DNA of 64,000 bases from Planctomycetaceae bacterium (GCA_011525785.1 WYBT01000019.1:62001-126000), one strand, 5' to 3'. Shown: positions 19,642-28,654, numbered from the stretch's first letter. The notes: generated by a model from the letters alone, not told the origin. Made by a program: numbers and translations.

Positions 19642-19709
19642 GCCCGCAGCGCGCTCGATCCCAGTCGCCGGCGCACGCAAGCGGCGCTTCGAACGCTACC
19701 TTTCCGCGC

Positions 19710-21380
19710 GTGCAGTCCCACCCCACGCCCACGCCCCCGGTCACCGCGCGCTCGGTGATCCTGGGCCTTGTGTTCTCGCTCCTGCTCTGCGCGATGAACT
19801 CCTACCTCACGCTGTCGTTCGGCGTGATCGAAGAGGGGCCGACGATCGCAGCGCTGTTCTTCTTCGCGCTGATGCTGCCGTTCGGCGCGAAGAGCATCAC
19901 GACCACCGAGATGGTGATCGTCGCGACGATGGGCTCGGCCGGCGGCAGCCTGGGCTTCATCTCGAACTTCTTCGCGGCGAAGGCGCTGACCGGAGAGCCG
20001 TACAGCGTGCTCGACATGGCCCTGTTCGGCATCGTTTCGAGCCTGATCGGCATCGTGATGGTCGTGCCGCTGCGCCAGTTGCTCGTGCTCAAGGAGAACC
20101 TGCCTTGGCCGGGATCGCGCGCAGTCGAGACGGTGGTGCGCACGCTCGTCGAGAAGGGCGACCCGCGCCAGGCGCTGATCCTGGTCGGCGTGTTCGCGGT
20201 GCTCACCTTCTACGTCGTGTTCAACAACGAGGACGGCTTCGGCTGGTTCCCGGCCGAGCTGCACTTGCCCGCTTCGCTCGCCGCGGTGGGCGGAGCCGTT
20301 GCGCTCTCGCCGTTTGCGATCGGCGGCTCGTACTTGATGGGTCTGCGCACCTGCGTCGGGTTCCTCTTCGGCGCGGTGATCCTGATGGCCGCGCGCCCCT
20401 ACATGCCGCTTCCCGAGGGCGCTTCGCCGCACAAGTACTACTGGCCCGGCCTGGGATTCCTGGTGGCGTCGGGCCTGACCGCGATGGCGGTGAACTGGCG
20501 CACGATCACGGCTTCGTTCCGCTCGATGCTCGCGCTGGGCGGCAAGACCGACGACGACGATCCGGTGCTGTCGGGCAAGGCGCTGGCGGGCTTCGCGATC
20601 GTGTCGTTCGTCGCTTGCGCCGCGGTGCTCAACCTGCGCTTCGCTGTGAACCTGTTCCTCGTGGTCGTGCTCGTGCTCGTCGCCGGCCTGATCCAGAACA
20701 TCATCGCGACGCGCGCTGCGGCCCAGACCGCGTTCAATCCTGCGCGCGTCATGGGCATCCTGCTGCAAGGCGTCACCGCGGCGCTCGGCGGCAAGAGCGC
20801 GGCGATCAATCTCACCGGCGCAGGCTTCGTCGCGGGCTCAGGTGCGCAAGCGAGCCTGCTCACCGCGGACATGGTGTACGGGCGCGCGTTCAAGGTGCCG
20901 TCGCGCTGGCAGTTCTGGACGCAGCTCCTCACCGTCGTGCCCTGCGCGTTCGCCGCGGCCTACATGTTCGATTGGATCGCCGCGCAGAAGAGCCTCGCCG
21001 ACATGCCCGCGCCGGTCGCGAAGATGTGGGCCGAGAGCGCCAAAGTGTTCGAGCAGGGCTTCAGCGCGTTGCCCGAGGGCGCGACGACCTGGCTGCTCGT
21101 GGGGGCTGCGGTCGGCGTCGTCTACACGCTGCTCGAGCTCGTGCCTGCGATCCGCAACTGGCTGCCCGAGTCCATCGGCCTCGGCCTGGGCCTCGTGCTC
21201 GCGCCCGCCTACGGAATCGCGTTCTTCGTCGGCGGCTTCCTGCTGTGGGTCGTGCTCGGCCGCTGGCTCAAGTGGAGCGACGCGACGCTGACGACTATTG
21301 CTGTCGCCTCGATCGTCGCCGAAGGCATCGGCGGCGTACTCAAGCCGGTCCTGAGCATGGCTGGCTTGATGGGCGGCTGA
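19710..21380 (+). CDS. OPT-family oligopeptide transporter
   Basis: This is a 556-residue polytopic membrane protein with about 14 hydrophobic segments. The N-terminal SVILGLVFSLLLCAMNSYLTL corresponds to the OPT motif (N-x-Y-x-x-L), and GSAGGSLGFISNFFAAKAL and VVPLRQLLVLKENLPWPGSRA are conserved in the prokaryotic OPT group. The family takes up oligopeptides or metal-chelate conjugates in symport with protons. The GTG start at 19710 follows a 68-bp gap after the phospholipase gene. Length is in the normal range (500-700). The specific substrate is not predictable. Confidence 0.88.
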   Translation: MQSHPTPTPPVTARSVILGLVFSLLLCAMNSYLTLSFGVIEEGPTIAALFFFALMLPFGAKSITTTEMVIVATMGSAGGSLGFISNFFAAKALTGEPYSVLDMALFGIVSSLIGIVMVVPLRQLLVLKENLPWPGSRAVETVVRTLVEKGDPRQALILVGVFAVLTFYVVFNNEDGFGWFPAELHLPASLAAVGGAVALSPFAIGGSYLMGLRTCVGFLFGAVILMAARPYMPLPEGASPHKYYWPGLGFLVASGLTAMAVNWRTITASFRSMLALGGKTDDDDPVLSGKALAGFAIVSFVACAAVLNLRFAVNLFLVVVLVLVAGLIQNIIATRAAAQTAFNPARVMGILLQGVTAALGGKSAAINLTGAGFVAGSGAQASLLTADMVYGRAFKVPSRWQFWTQLLTVVPCAFAAAYMFDWIAAQKSLADMPAPVAKMWAESAKVFEQGFSALPEGATTWLLVGAAVGVVYTLLELVPAIRNWLPESIGLGLGLVLAPAYGIAFFVGGFLLWVVLGRWLKWSDATLTTIAVASIVAEGIGGVLKPVLSMAGLMGG

Positions 21381-21430
21381 TGTCGCGCGAGAGCCCGCCA
21401 GCGCGAGTGATGCGGAGTAAGCTCTGATTC

Positions 21431-22210
21431 GTGGCGTCGCGCGCAGTCGCTCAACGGCTTTCGCAACTTGCGAGGTGTGTGTTCCTCGCTCTCTGCGTTG
21501 CTTGCAGTGGCGAACGCGAGCCGTCGACGCCGCGTGACTCGTCTGTGTCTGTGCAAGTCGCGCTGGCAGCCGACGGAGACGTGATTTTCGACGAGCGCCG
21601 CCACGACGTCGCCGCACTCGGGATCGACGCGGTGCGGAGCGCGCTGTCCGAGCACCTCGTGCGAGCGGCGGCAGGCCGGCTGACGTTGCTCGATCCGAAC
21701 AACCCGCATGGCGCGGCGTCCTGCGATGTGCCGGTGCGTATCGAAATCTCGCCGAGCGCCCGTTTCGACGCGTTCGCGTGGGTCGTCGCGCAGGTCGAGC
21801 AGCAGCGTTTCGCTCGCGTCGAACTCGCCACGAGCGGCGGCGCGCTCGAGCCGCTGACGATCGTGTTCGACCCGAGCGCCGGGATGAACGTTCTCTACGG
21901 ATCGCGACGCGACGGTCCCGCGAAGCTGAGGATTGACCTCGGCGAGTTCGCAGCGGGGCGCGCGGACGGCGGCTGGGGCGAGTGGTCGCTCAGCGAAAGT
22001 CCTTGCGACGAACGCGCGACCTCCGCGCGCCAACTCACTTGGGATGAGCTGGCCGAGCTCGTGCGCCGCCGCCGACCGGACGGTGGATCTCTCGTTGCCA
22101 CCGTCGCGATCTCGCCCGACGCGCCGTGGGCCGACGTCGCGCAGATCGTGCGCAACGCGCGCGAGCTCGAGCCCCAGTTCTTCTCCATCCACCCGCCGTG
22201 CGAACGCTGA
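21431..22210 (+). CDS. Putative lipoprotein with ExbD/TolR-like modules (paralogue of 16682-17395)
   Basis: The 259-residue product starts at GTG 21431 and has a hydrophobic signal ending in the lipobox LCVAC. The mature part begins VSVQVALAADGDVIFDERR, followed by VRIEISPSARFDAFAWVVAQ, close to the periplasmic module of ExbD/TolR proteins, where a strand-helix-strand unit follows a short strand. A second module contains VATVAISPDAPWADVAQIV. The same block order is present in the lipoprotein at 16682. In ExbD the domain is tethered by a transmembrane helix; here it appears to be tethered by a lipid. Function unknown. Confidence 0.65.
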   Translation: MASRAVAQRLSQLARCVFLALCVACSGEREPSTPRDSSVSVQVALAADGDVIFDERRHDVAALGIDAVRSALSEHLVRAAAGRLTLLDPNNPHGAASCDVPVRIEISPSARFDAFAWVVAQVEQQRFARVELATSGGALEPLTIVFDPSAGMNVLYGSRRDGPAKLRIDLGEFAAGRADGGWGEWSLSESPCDERATSARQLTWDELAELVRRRRPDGGSLVATVAISPDAPWADVAQIVRNARELEPQFFSIHPPCER

Positions 22211-22264
22211 CGGCCGACTTCGCGCCCGCGCGACGACCTGCGCTCGCCGCGCTACTCTGCGCGC

Positions 22265-22558
22265 ATGTCGGTGCTCAACCCAACGCCGCCGGAGCGGCTC
22301 GTGGACGCACAAGGTCGGCCCTACTTCCTGTGGGACATGGACCTGACGCTCGAGCGCTTTCGCGAGCTTCTGGCCACGGGCGATGAGCCGACGCGCCTGC
22401 ACCTCACGGCCAAGCTGATGCGCCAAGCCAAGCCGGACGACGTGTTCACTTATCTGAGTGAGGCGCAGATCCGCGAGCGCTGGCCGCACATCGAAGCTCA
22501 ACTGGGCCGCTCGCGCGCCTTCTGGGCCTGGTTGCTCGCGCAGTGGGAGCGCAACTAG
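22265..22558 (+). CDS. Small conserved protein, likely partner/antitoxin of AbiEii-type toxin
   Basis: The 97-residue protein has the features GRPYFLWDMDLTL, KLMRQAKPDDVF and a Trp-rich C-terminus (FWAWLLAQWERN). From memory, small proteins with this layout are encoded directly upstream of AbiEii-like nucleotidyltransferases in many bacteria. It ends 2 bp before the ATG of the next gene, so the two are translationally linked. It lacks the winged-helix domain of classical AbiEi antitoxins, so a direct antitoxin role is inferred from position only. Confidence 0.65.
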   Translation: MSVLNPTPPERLVDAQGRPYFLWDMDLTLERFRELLATGDEPTRLHLTAKLMRQAKPDDVFTYLSEAQIRERWPHIEAQLGRSRAFWAWLLAQWERN

Positions 22559-22560
22559 CG

Positions 22561-23217
22561 ATGCGGTCGCGATTGACGGCGCTGCAGGCGCGCGTGCTCG
22601 AGCTCCTGGCCGATGCCGACGGGGACTGGACGCTGACCGGCGGCGGCGCGCTCGTCGGCGTCTACTTCGGACATCGCACGACGCGCGATCTCGACCTGTT
22701 TCTGCACGGCCGCACCAAGCTTGGAGACGAGGAGCGCATCTGCCGCGAGCGGCTCGAGGCGGCCGGCCTCGACGTGCGCGTCTTGCAGCGTTCGGCGGCC
22801 TTCTTGCGCCTCCAGGTCCGCGACGGCGCCGAAGATGTGCTCGTCGACATCGTCGCCGAGCCCGTGCCCTTCGCAGAGGCGCCGCGCGAAGTGCGCTTTG
22901 GCGCCGGCGTGCTGCGTGTCGACACGACGCGTGAGATCCTGGCCAACAAGCTCGGCGCGCTGATCCAACGCAGCGAACTGCGAGACCTCGTCGATCTCGA
23001 GGTCTTGCTCGAGAATGGCGGCGACCTCGGCCAGGGGCTGCGCGACGCGAGTCGCAAGGATGGCGGCTTCTCGCCGCTCACCGCGGGGTGGGCGCTCGCC
23101 AACTTCGATGTTCGGACACAGGCGGCGCTCTCTGAGCTCGGCGAAGCGCGCTGTGCACAGCTCGAGGCCTTTCGCGACTCGCTGGCGACTCGGATCGCGA
23201 GAGCCGCGCGTTCGTAG
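22561..23217 (+). CDS. AbiEii/AbiGii-type nucleotidyltransferase toxin
   Basis: This 218-residue protein is a minimal nucleotidyltransferase of the AbiEii/AbiGii family. The active-site signature TGGGALVGVYFGHRTTRDLDLF contains the GG motif and the DxD-type metal-binding aspartates, and a third acidic residue lies in EDVLVDIVAEP. The lysine in ILANKLGALIQRSELRDLVDLEVL is also conserved in the family. AbiEii proteins are type IV toxin components of abortive phage infection. ATG 22561 was chosen; a GTG at 22543 would overlap the upstream gene. It is followed 14 bp later by an HNH endonuclease gene, so three defence-like genes are in one unit. Confidence 0.85.
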   Translation: MRSRLTALQARVLELLADADGDWTLTGGGALVGVYFGHRTTRDLDLFLHGRTKLGDEERICRERLEAAGLDVRVLQRSAAFLRLQVRDGAEDVLVDIVAEPVPFAEAPREVRFGAGVLRVDTTREILANKLGALIQRSELRDLVDLEVLLENGGDLGQGLRDASRKDGGFSPLTAGWALANFDVRTQAALSELGEARCAQLEAFRDSLATRIARAARS

Positions 23218-23231
23218 CGCCCAATCCGCAA

Positions 23232-24185
23232 GTGAACCCCTTCATCGCCGTTACTGACAAGGGCTGGTTCGACTTCCTCGCCGCGAGAAGCGATGGCGGG
23301 CGCGTCGACGAGGTGAATTTCTGGTCGCCGCGAGCGCAGCGGCCGATGAAGCAGATGCGGCCCGGCGAGCCGGTGTTCTTCCGCCTCAAGGCCCCGCACA
23401 ACGCGATCGCCGGCTACGGCTTCTTCGCGCACTTCGCGCTGCTCGAACTCGACTTGGCCTGGGAGACCTTCGGCGCGAAGAACGGCGCGGTGACGCGTGC
23501 GCGGTTGGCGCAACTGCTGCAGCGCGACGAGTCGGACCTCGCGCGCGACCCGCGGCTCGCGAGCTTGCCGCTGGCGTGCACGATTTTGCGCGATGCTTCG
23601 TTCTGGCCCCGCGAGCGCTGGATTGCGTGGGGCGAAGCGCAAGGTTGGAGCACGAACATTGTGCAAGGCCGCACCGAGGACGATCCCGCGCGCGCTTCGC
23701 GTCTGCTCGGCGAGCTCGCCTACGACTCAGTCGCCGCGCCCGAGGACCTCGCGCCGCAGTTCCAACTCGTCGACGCCGACGAGCGCGCGTTCGAGTCTGC
23801 CACGGTCGCCAGACGCGAAGGCCAAGGCGTGTTTCGCGCTCGGCTGCTCGACGCCTACGACCGCCGCTGCGCCATCACGGGCGAGCACACCGAGCCTGTG
23901 CTCGACGCCGCGCACGTGCAGCCCTACCTCGGCCCGCGCTCGAACCACGTGCAGAACGGCCTCTTGCTCACGAAGGAGTTCCACACCTTGTTCGACAAGG
24001 GCCTGGTCACCGTCACGCCGGACTACCGCGTGCGTGTGTCGCGCGCGCTGCGCGAGCGCTGGAACAACGGCAAGCGCTACTACGCCTACGACGGCCAGGC
24101 GCTCACTACCCTGCCGCGCGATGCTGCTGCGCAACCCAGCCGCGACGCGCTGCGCTGGCACAACGAGCGCCGCTTCATCGCGTGA
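23232..24185 (+). CDS. HNH endonuclease with EVE/PUA-like N-terminal domain
   Basis: The 317-residue protein has an N-terminal region (VNFWSPRAQRPMKQMRPGEPVFF, then NAIAGYGFFAHF) that resembles the EVE/PUA-like fold used to read modified bases. Its C-terminal HNH_2-type nuclease domain contains CAITGEHTEPVLDAAHVQPY with the first conserved His, then NHVQNGLLLTKEFHTLFDKGL with the Asn and last His. Family knowledge suggests a modification-dependent (type IV-like) restriction enzyme. The reader-domain call is by eye and less sure than the nuclease call. GTG 23232 follows the nucleotidyltransferase stop by 14 bp. Confidence 0.8.
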   Translation: MNPFIAVTDKGWFDFLAARSDGGRVDEVNFWSPRAQRPMKQMRPGEPVFFRLKAPHNAIAGYGFFAHFALLELDLAWETFGAKNGAVTRARLAQLLQRDESDLARDPRLASLPLACTILRDASFWPRERWIAWGEAQGWSTNIVQGRTEDDPARASRLLGELAYDSVAAPEDLAPQFQLVDADERAFESATVARREGQGVFRARLLDAYDRRCAITGEHTEPVLDAAHVQPYLGPRSNHVQNGLLLTKEFHTLFDKGLVTVTPDYRVRVSRALRERWNNGKRYYAYDGQALTTLPRDAAAQPSRDALRWHNERRFIA

Positions 24186-24324
24186 GCGAGCCGCGCGCGG
24201 CGCCTCAGAGCACGTAGCTCGCGGACTGCGCTACGACGCGGATCGCCGTGGCGCCTTCGCGCAGCGCCGCGAGTTGGCGACTTGGCCGCGTGTGCAGCCG
24301 ATCGCCAAGCGCCTGCGTGTTCGG

Positions 24325-25230
24325 CTAGGCCGCAGCGGAACTCGATGGGTCTCGAAACGAGCCCATCCGGCTCCCAAGCACTCGCGCGAGCGCGCGCCAC
24401 GGCGCCTCCAGGCTCGCTGCGGTGACGCGCGCCGCCGGATGGCGCGCGGCGATCAGCAGCGGAGTGCGAGCGAGTCGGCTCGCTTCGATGGCAGCCTCGA
24501 ACTCGGCGCCTGACGCGACAGCCGCTGCGCCCGAGTCTCGCCGCGCCCGTGTTGCGGACGCCACGTGCTCGACCCTCGACGCACGCGTCGCGAGGGCCTC
24601 CTGCGCAGCGTCACCGAGTTCGAGCGCCGTCGTGCCGAACGCCGCCTCCGCTGACTCGCGCGCTTCACCGCCGAGGCACATCACGACCTCGAGCGCGGGC
24701 GTGTGCGCGCGCACGAAGCGCAAAACCTCGACACCGTACTCGAGCGCCGCGCCGCGGTTGGGCAGCGCGCCACTCACGCGCCCGTCCTCGCGCAGAAGGT
24801 TGGCCAACGCCGAGCCGTACAACGCGCCGCACTCGCGCTCGCGCTGCACGCCAACACCGCCGAGCCCTTCCTCTGCCGCGTGAATCCCCGCCAGCGCTCC
24901 GAGCCGCACCAACCGCCGATTCGTGAGCATGCGCGGCTCGTGCCGCCACGGCTGCGGCTCACCCGCGTCGATGCGCGCGCGCAGCAAGCGACTCGGTCCC
25001 CAGTCCTTCGCCAGCACGAGCACGCGCCCGTTCCAATCGCCCCACAGCGTCTCGCTGCCGAACAACCGCCGCTCGCCCGTGAGCCACCGATGCGCCGTCA
25101 CGTACCCGCGCACGTGCGCCTCGACGATCCAGCTCGGCAGAGCGGGCGTCGAGCCCACTTGCCGTTGCGCGCTCGCATCCGATCGCATCTGCATGCGCCC
25201 CTCATCGACGCCCTGCGCTGCCGCGGTCAT
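24325..25230 (-). CDS. Uracil-DNA glycosylase superfamily-like protein
   Basis: The 301-residue protein has a region WNGRVLVLAKDWGPSRLL that resembles the first UDG motif, a central YGSALANLLRED, the strand VVMCLGGEA and the late AARHPAARVT, which resembles the HP(S) loop motif. This order fits the uracil-DNA glycosylase superfamily, but the catalytic residues cannot be assigned with confidence. The N-terminal ~30 residues before the WIVEAHV segment look unconserved, and the internal ATGs at codons 13 and 15 are possible starts. It is divergent from the tRNA-Arg gene. It could be a hypothetical protein of another fold. Confidence 0.5.
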   Translation of the reverse strand: MTAAAQGVDEGRMQMRSDASAQRQVGSTPALPSWIVEAHVRGYVTAHRWLTGERRLFGSETLWGDWNGRVLVLAKDWGPSRLLRARIDAGEPQPWRHEPRMLTNRRLVRLGALAGIHAAEEGLGGVGVQRERECGALYGSALANLLREDGRVSGALPNRGAALEYGVEVLRFVRAHTPALEVVMCLGGEARESAEAAFGTTALELGDAAQEALATRASRVEHVASATRARRDSGAAAVASGAEFEAAIEASRLARTPLLIAARHPAARVTAASLEAPWRALARVLGSRMGSFRDPSSSAAA

Positions 25231-25304
25231 GTCCGCTACGTTCCTCGTCGCCGTTCACGGCCCCCGCCCCGCGACGGCGACACCCCGACCGCACACCTGC
25301 GCGC

Positions 25305-25310
25305 TATCCT
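25305..25310 (+). promoter_or_regulatory. Possible -10 element of tRNA-Arg gene
   Basis: TATCCT lies about 15 bp before the mature 5' end of the tRNA, which would place the start of transcription just upstream of the gene. No convincing -35 box is seen at the right distance. The site matters because it may be the only promoter for the operon that starts 21 bp after the tRNA. Confidence 0.3.
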
Positions 25311-25325
25311 GCGCACTCTCTCGAT

Positions 25326-25402
25326 GCGCCCGTAGCTCAGCAGGATAGAGCGGCGGTTTCCTAAACCGCAGGCCGGCAGTTCGACTCTGCCCGGGCGTAC
25401 CA
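25326..25402 (+). tRNA. tRNA-Arg (anticodon CCU)
   Basis: A complete cloverleaf can be folded by hand. The acceptor stem GCGCCCG pairs with CGGGCGU (with one G:U at the end), the D stem is GCUC/GAGC, and the anticodon stem GCGGU/ACCGC encloses the loop UUCCUAA with anticodon CCU. The variable loop has five bases, the T stem GGCAG/CUGCC encloses UUCGACU, and discriminator A is followed by an encoded CCA. The length is 77 nt including CCA. It is the integration target of the downstream island, and its 3' part is repeated at 40435 and 45406. Confidence 0.95.
25358..25402 (+). repeat. attL-like site: 45-bp direct repeat within tRNA-Arg 3' end
   Basis: The 45 bases from the anticodon loop through the CCA end recur without a mismatch at 40435-40479, and with three mismatches at 45406-45450. 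A direct repeat of a tRNA 3' end is the usual mark of site-specific integration by a tyrosine recombinase, and integration restores the tRNA. Confidence 0.9.
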
Positions 25403-25423
25403 ACCTACTCGCTTCGCTGGTGC

Positions 25424-28400
25424 ATGAAGCTCGTCACGAATGCCGGATCGGACAGGGTCATCGACATCGTTCGCCAGGCCCTCACTGAGAGTCCGCGGCT
25501 GGACCTCGTGACCCCGGAGTTCTCGATCTTCGCTTTCGGCGAGCTGCTCCGCGAGCTTCGAGCCACCACTCACTCGCGACTGATTCTGCCAGCGGACGGA
25601 GTCGATCTACGTCTTCTCGGATCGGAAGCCGAACGCGGCCAGCGCAACCGCCTCGGCGCGCGCTGGCTGGCGGGCCAGCTCGCCGCTTGGATCGCGAACA
25701 AAGTGGATGTCGCTCGCGTCGCAGGCGCCGTTCCTCAGGGCGCTGTCGTCGTGAGGGACGTCAATGGAGCCCCAAGGCGCGTGCTGGTTGGATCTTTCGC
25801 GATGACCCGCGCGGGGTTGGGCCTCGACCCAGGGAACCCGCTCAGCGTCATCCAGGTCTCCGAGACTCCGGAGGAGAGCGCTCTGTTGAGTGCGTGGTTC
25901 GACACGCAGTGGTCGGCGCTGAGCGCCAGCGAGGGCGCCAAGAAGACGTTGCTGGACGCGGTTCTTCGGATCCAACGCTACCGCGAGCCGCTGACGGTCT
26001 ACGCGGCGATGCTCCAGAGTCTGTTTCGTGACCGAGGCGAAGGTCTCGACGAGGAGAAAATCGTCAAAGGCGCGACTGGGATCCGCAACACCGTTGTCTG
26101 GAAGAAGCTCTATAAGTTCCAGCGCGACGGTGTCGTCGGTGCGATCGACAAACTCGATCGCTTCGGAGGCTGCATCATCGCGGACAGCGTGGGGCTTGGT
26201 AAGACGTTCGAGGCTCTCGCGATCATCAAGTACCACGAGTTGCGCAACGATCGCGTCCTGGTGCTGTGCCCCAAGCGCCTGCGCGACAACTGGACTCTCT
26301 ACAAAGCGAACGACCGGCGCAACGTTCTGGCTCCGGATCGATTCAACTACGATGTCCTCAACCACACGGATCTCTCGCGCGATGCCGGGGCGTCGGGTGA
26401 CATCGACCTCGCCAACGTCAACTGGGGCAACTACGACCTCGTCGTGATCGACGAGTCGCACAACTTCCGCAACAAGCGCACGCCCCAGAAGGGCGGGGAG
26501 ACGCGCTACGACCGCCTCATGCGGAGGATCATCCGAGAAGGCGTCAAGACGCGTGTGCTGATGCTCTCGGCGACGCCGGTGAACAACCGACTTGCCGACC
26601 TGCGCAACCAGATCGCGTTCGCGACCGAAGGAGACGACCAAGCTCTCCGCGAACACGGCATCGCCAGCATCGACGCCACAACTCGGCTGGCCCAGAAGCA
26701 GTTCAATCGTTGGCTCGACCTCAGCGACCTCGAACGAACCTCGACGCGCCTGGTCGACATGCTGGGCTTCGACTATTTCACCTTGCTCGATCTGCTGACG
26801 ATCGCTCGGTCGCGCAAACACATCGAGAAGTACTACGGCGTCGCCGAAACCGGGCGCTTTCCCGAGCGTCTCAAGCCGATCAACATCAAGCCCGATGTGG
26901 ACCGTGTGGGGGCGTTTCCCGCGATTGCTGACATCAACCTGGAAATCCGCAAGCTCAACCTGGCGTCCTACGCGCCACTCCTCTACGTGCTGCCCAGCAA
27001 GCAGGAGGCGTACGACAAGAAGTACAGCACGGAGGTCAAGGGAGGAGCCGGGTTCTTCCGGCAGGTGGACCGCGAGAAGAGCTTGGTCCATCTGCTCCGC
27101 GTCAACGTTCTCAAGCGCATGGAGAGCGCCGTCTCGTCCTTCGCGCTCACTGTTGAAAGACAGCTTCGAGACGTCAACGCCACCCTCGAGCGAATCGACG
27201 CACAGTCCGAGGAGATGGAAGGGATCGAGATCGAAGATGTGGACTTCGACGATCCCTCAGTCGAGAGCCTACTGGTCGGCCGCAAGGTGAAGGTGCTGCT
27301 GAAGGACGTCGACACGGTCCGCTGGAAGCAGGACCTGATCGAAGACCGGAACCGGCTGGCTGCGATGGCGGCGGCGGCGCGCGAGGTCGATCCAAGGCGC
27401 GACGCGAAGCTGGCCCAGCTGCGCGAGATGCTCGCGGAGAAGTGCCGCGCCCCGATCAATCCCGGCAACCGGAAAGTCATCGTCTTCACCGCGTTCGCGG
27501 ACACCGCCGCGTACCTCTACGGCGAACTGGCCACGTGGGCCAAGGCCGACCTCGGCCTCGAGTCGGCGCTCGTTACGGGCGCCGGCGGCAACCAGACGAC
27601 CCTGCCCGGACTGCGGCGCGACTTGGTCTCGATCCTCACGGCATTCTCTCCGCGGTCGAAGGAACGCCCGGCAGAACTCGCGAGCGAAGGCGAGATCGAC
27701 CTGTTGATCGCAACCGACTGCATCTCCGAGGGCCAGAACCTCCAGGACTGCGACTGGCTGGTCAACTACGACATCCACTGGAATCCAGTGCGCATCATCC
27801 AGCGCTTCGGGCGCATCGATCGCCTGGGCTCGCCCAACGAGCGCATTCAGCTGGCCAACTTCTGGCCCAACATGGAGCTCGACGAGTACATCAAGCTCGA
27901 ACAGAAGGTCAGCGGCCGGATGGTGTTGCTGGACATTTCCGCCACCGGCGAGGAGAACCTGATCGAGCAGCAGTCCGGCGACCCGATGAACGACCTCGAG
28001 TATCGCCGTAAGCAGTTGCTCAAGCTTCAGGACGCCGTGATCGACCTCGAAGACTTGTCCACAGGCGTCTCGATCGCCGACCTCACACTCACTGACTTCC
28101 GCATCGACCTTGCGGAGTACGAGCGCAGCCACCCCGGCGTTCTGGACGGCCTACCGCTCGGTGCAAGCGCCGTGACCACGACCTCCGACGCCGACGTGCC
28201 GCCCGGGGTGATCTTCTGCCTGCGGGCCGAAGGCGCGGCCGCAACCCGGACCTTCGGGCCCGGCTATCCGCTCGCACCGCACTACCTGGTGCATGTCGGC
28301 GACGACGGCGCCGTCCTCCTGCCGTTTCCGCACGCCAAGCGCATTCTCGACGCTCTCAAGCGCGTCTGCGCGGGCCGTGACCGCGTTGACACGGCGGCCT

Positions 28401-28654
28401 GCAACCGTTTCGACAAGCTGACCCGCCAGGGCGAGGACATGCGCCACGCTCAGCGATTGCTCGCGGCAGCCGTCGCTTCGGTCGTTGGCACGAGCGAGGA
28501 GCGCGCCGTCGCGAGCCTCTTCACTCCGGGCGGCACTCACGCCCTCGCCGGTGAGTTCGCAGGCATCGACGACTTCGAGGTGATCGCCTACCTCGTGATC
28601 CTGCCGGAGCATGCCGCAGCGGATCGTGTCTGGTCCCCAGGCGAGCTGACGTGA
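25424..28654 (+). CDS. SNF2-type helicase with degenerate PLD-like N-terminal domain
   Basis: The 1076-residue protein is a superfamily 2 helicase. Motif I is DSVGLGKT near residue 253, motif II is VIDESH near 341 and motif III is LMLSATPVNNR. The C-terminal lobe has VIVFTAFADTA, LLIATDCISEGQNLQDCD and motif VI IQRFGRIDRLGS. The first ~190 residues look like the phospholipase D-type domain often fused to such helicases, but no HxK motif is visible, so nuclease activity is doubtful. It is the first gene of the operon and starts 21 bp after the tRNA CCA. In related loci such helicases accompany DUF4391 and type III-like Mod/Res proteins and probably act in restriction of incoming DNA. Confidence 0.9.
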   Translation: MKLVTNAGSDRVIDIVRQALTESPRLDLVTPEFSIFAFGELLRELRATTHSRLILPADGVDLRLLGSEAERGQRNRLGARWLAGQLAAWIANKVDVARVAGAVPQGAVVVRDVNGAPRRVLVGSFAMTRAGLGLDPGNPLSVIQVSETPEESALLSAWFDTQWSALSASEGAKKTLLDAVLRIQRYREPLTVYAAMLQSLFRDRGEGLDEEKIVKGATGIRNTVVWKKLYKFQRDGVVGAIDKLDRFGGCIIADSVGLGKTFEALAIIKYHELRNDRVLVLCPKRLRDNWTLYKANDRRNVLAPDRFNYDVLNHTDLSRDAGASGDIDLANVNWGNYDLVVIDESHNFRNKRTPQKGGETRYDRLMRRIIREGVKTRVLMLSATPVNNRLADLRNQIAFATEGDDQALREHGIASIDATTRLAQKQFNRWLDLSDLERTSTRLVDMLGFDYFTLLDLLTIARSRKHIEKYYGVAETGRFPERLKPINIKPDVDRVGAFPAIADINLEIRKLNLASYAPLLYVLPSKQEAYDKKYSTEVKGGAGFFRQVDREKSLVHLLRVNVLKRMESAVSSFALTVERQLRDVNATLERIDAQSEEMEGIEIEDVDFDDPSVESLLVGRKVKVLLKDVDTVRWKQDLIEDRNRLAAMAAAAREVDPRRDAKLAQLREMLAEKCRAPINPGNRKVIVFTAFADTAAYLYGELATWAKADLGLESALVTGAGGNQTTLPGLRRDLVSILTAFSPRSKERPAELASEGEIDLLIATDCISEGQNLQDCDWLVNYDIHWNPVRIIQRFGRIDRLGSPNERIQLANFWPNMELDEYIKLEQKVSGRMVLLDISATGEENLIEQQSGDPMNDLEYRRKQLLKLQDAVIDLEDLSTGVSIADLTLTDFRIDLAEYERSHPGVLDGLPLGASAVTTTSDADVPPGVIFCLRAEGAAATRTFGPGYPLAPHYLVHVGDDGAVLLPFPHAKRILDALKRVCAGRDRVDTAACNRFDKLTRQGEDMRHAQRLLAAAVASVVGTSEERAVASLFTPGGTHALAGEFAGIDDFEVIAYLVILPEHAAADRVWSPGELT

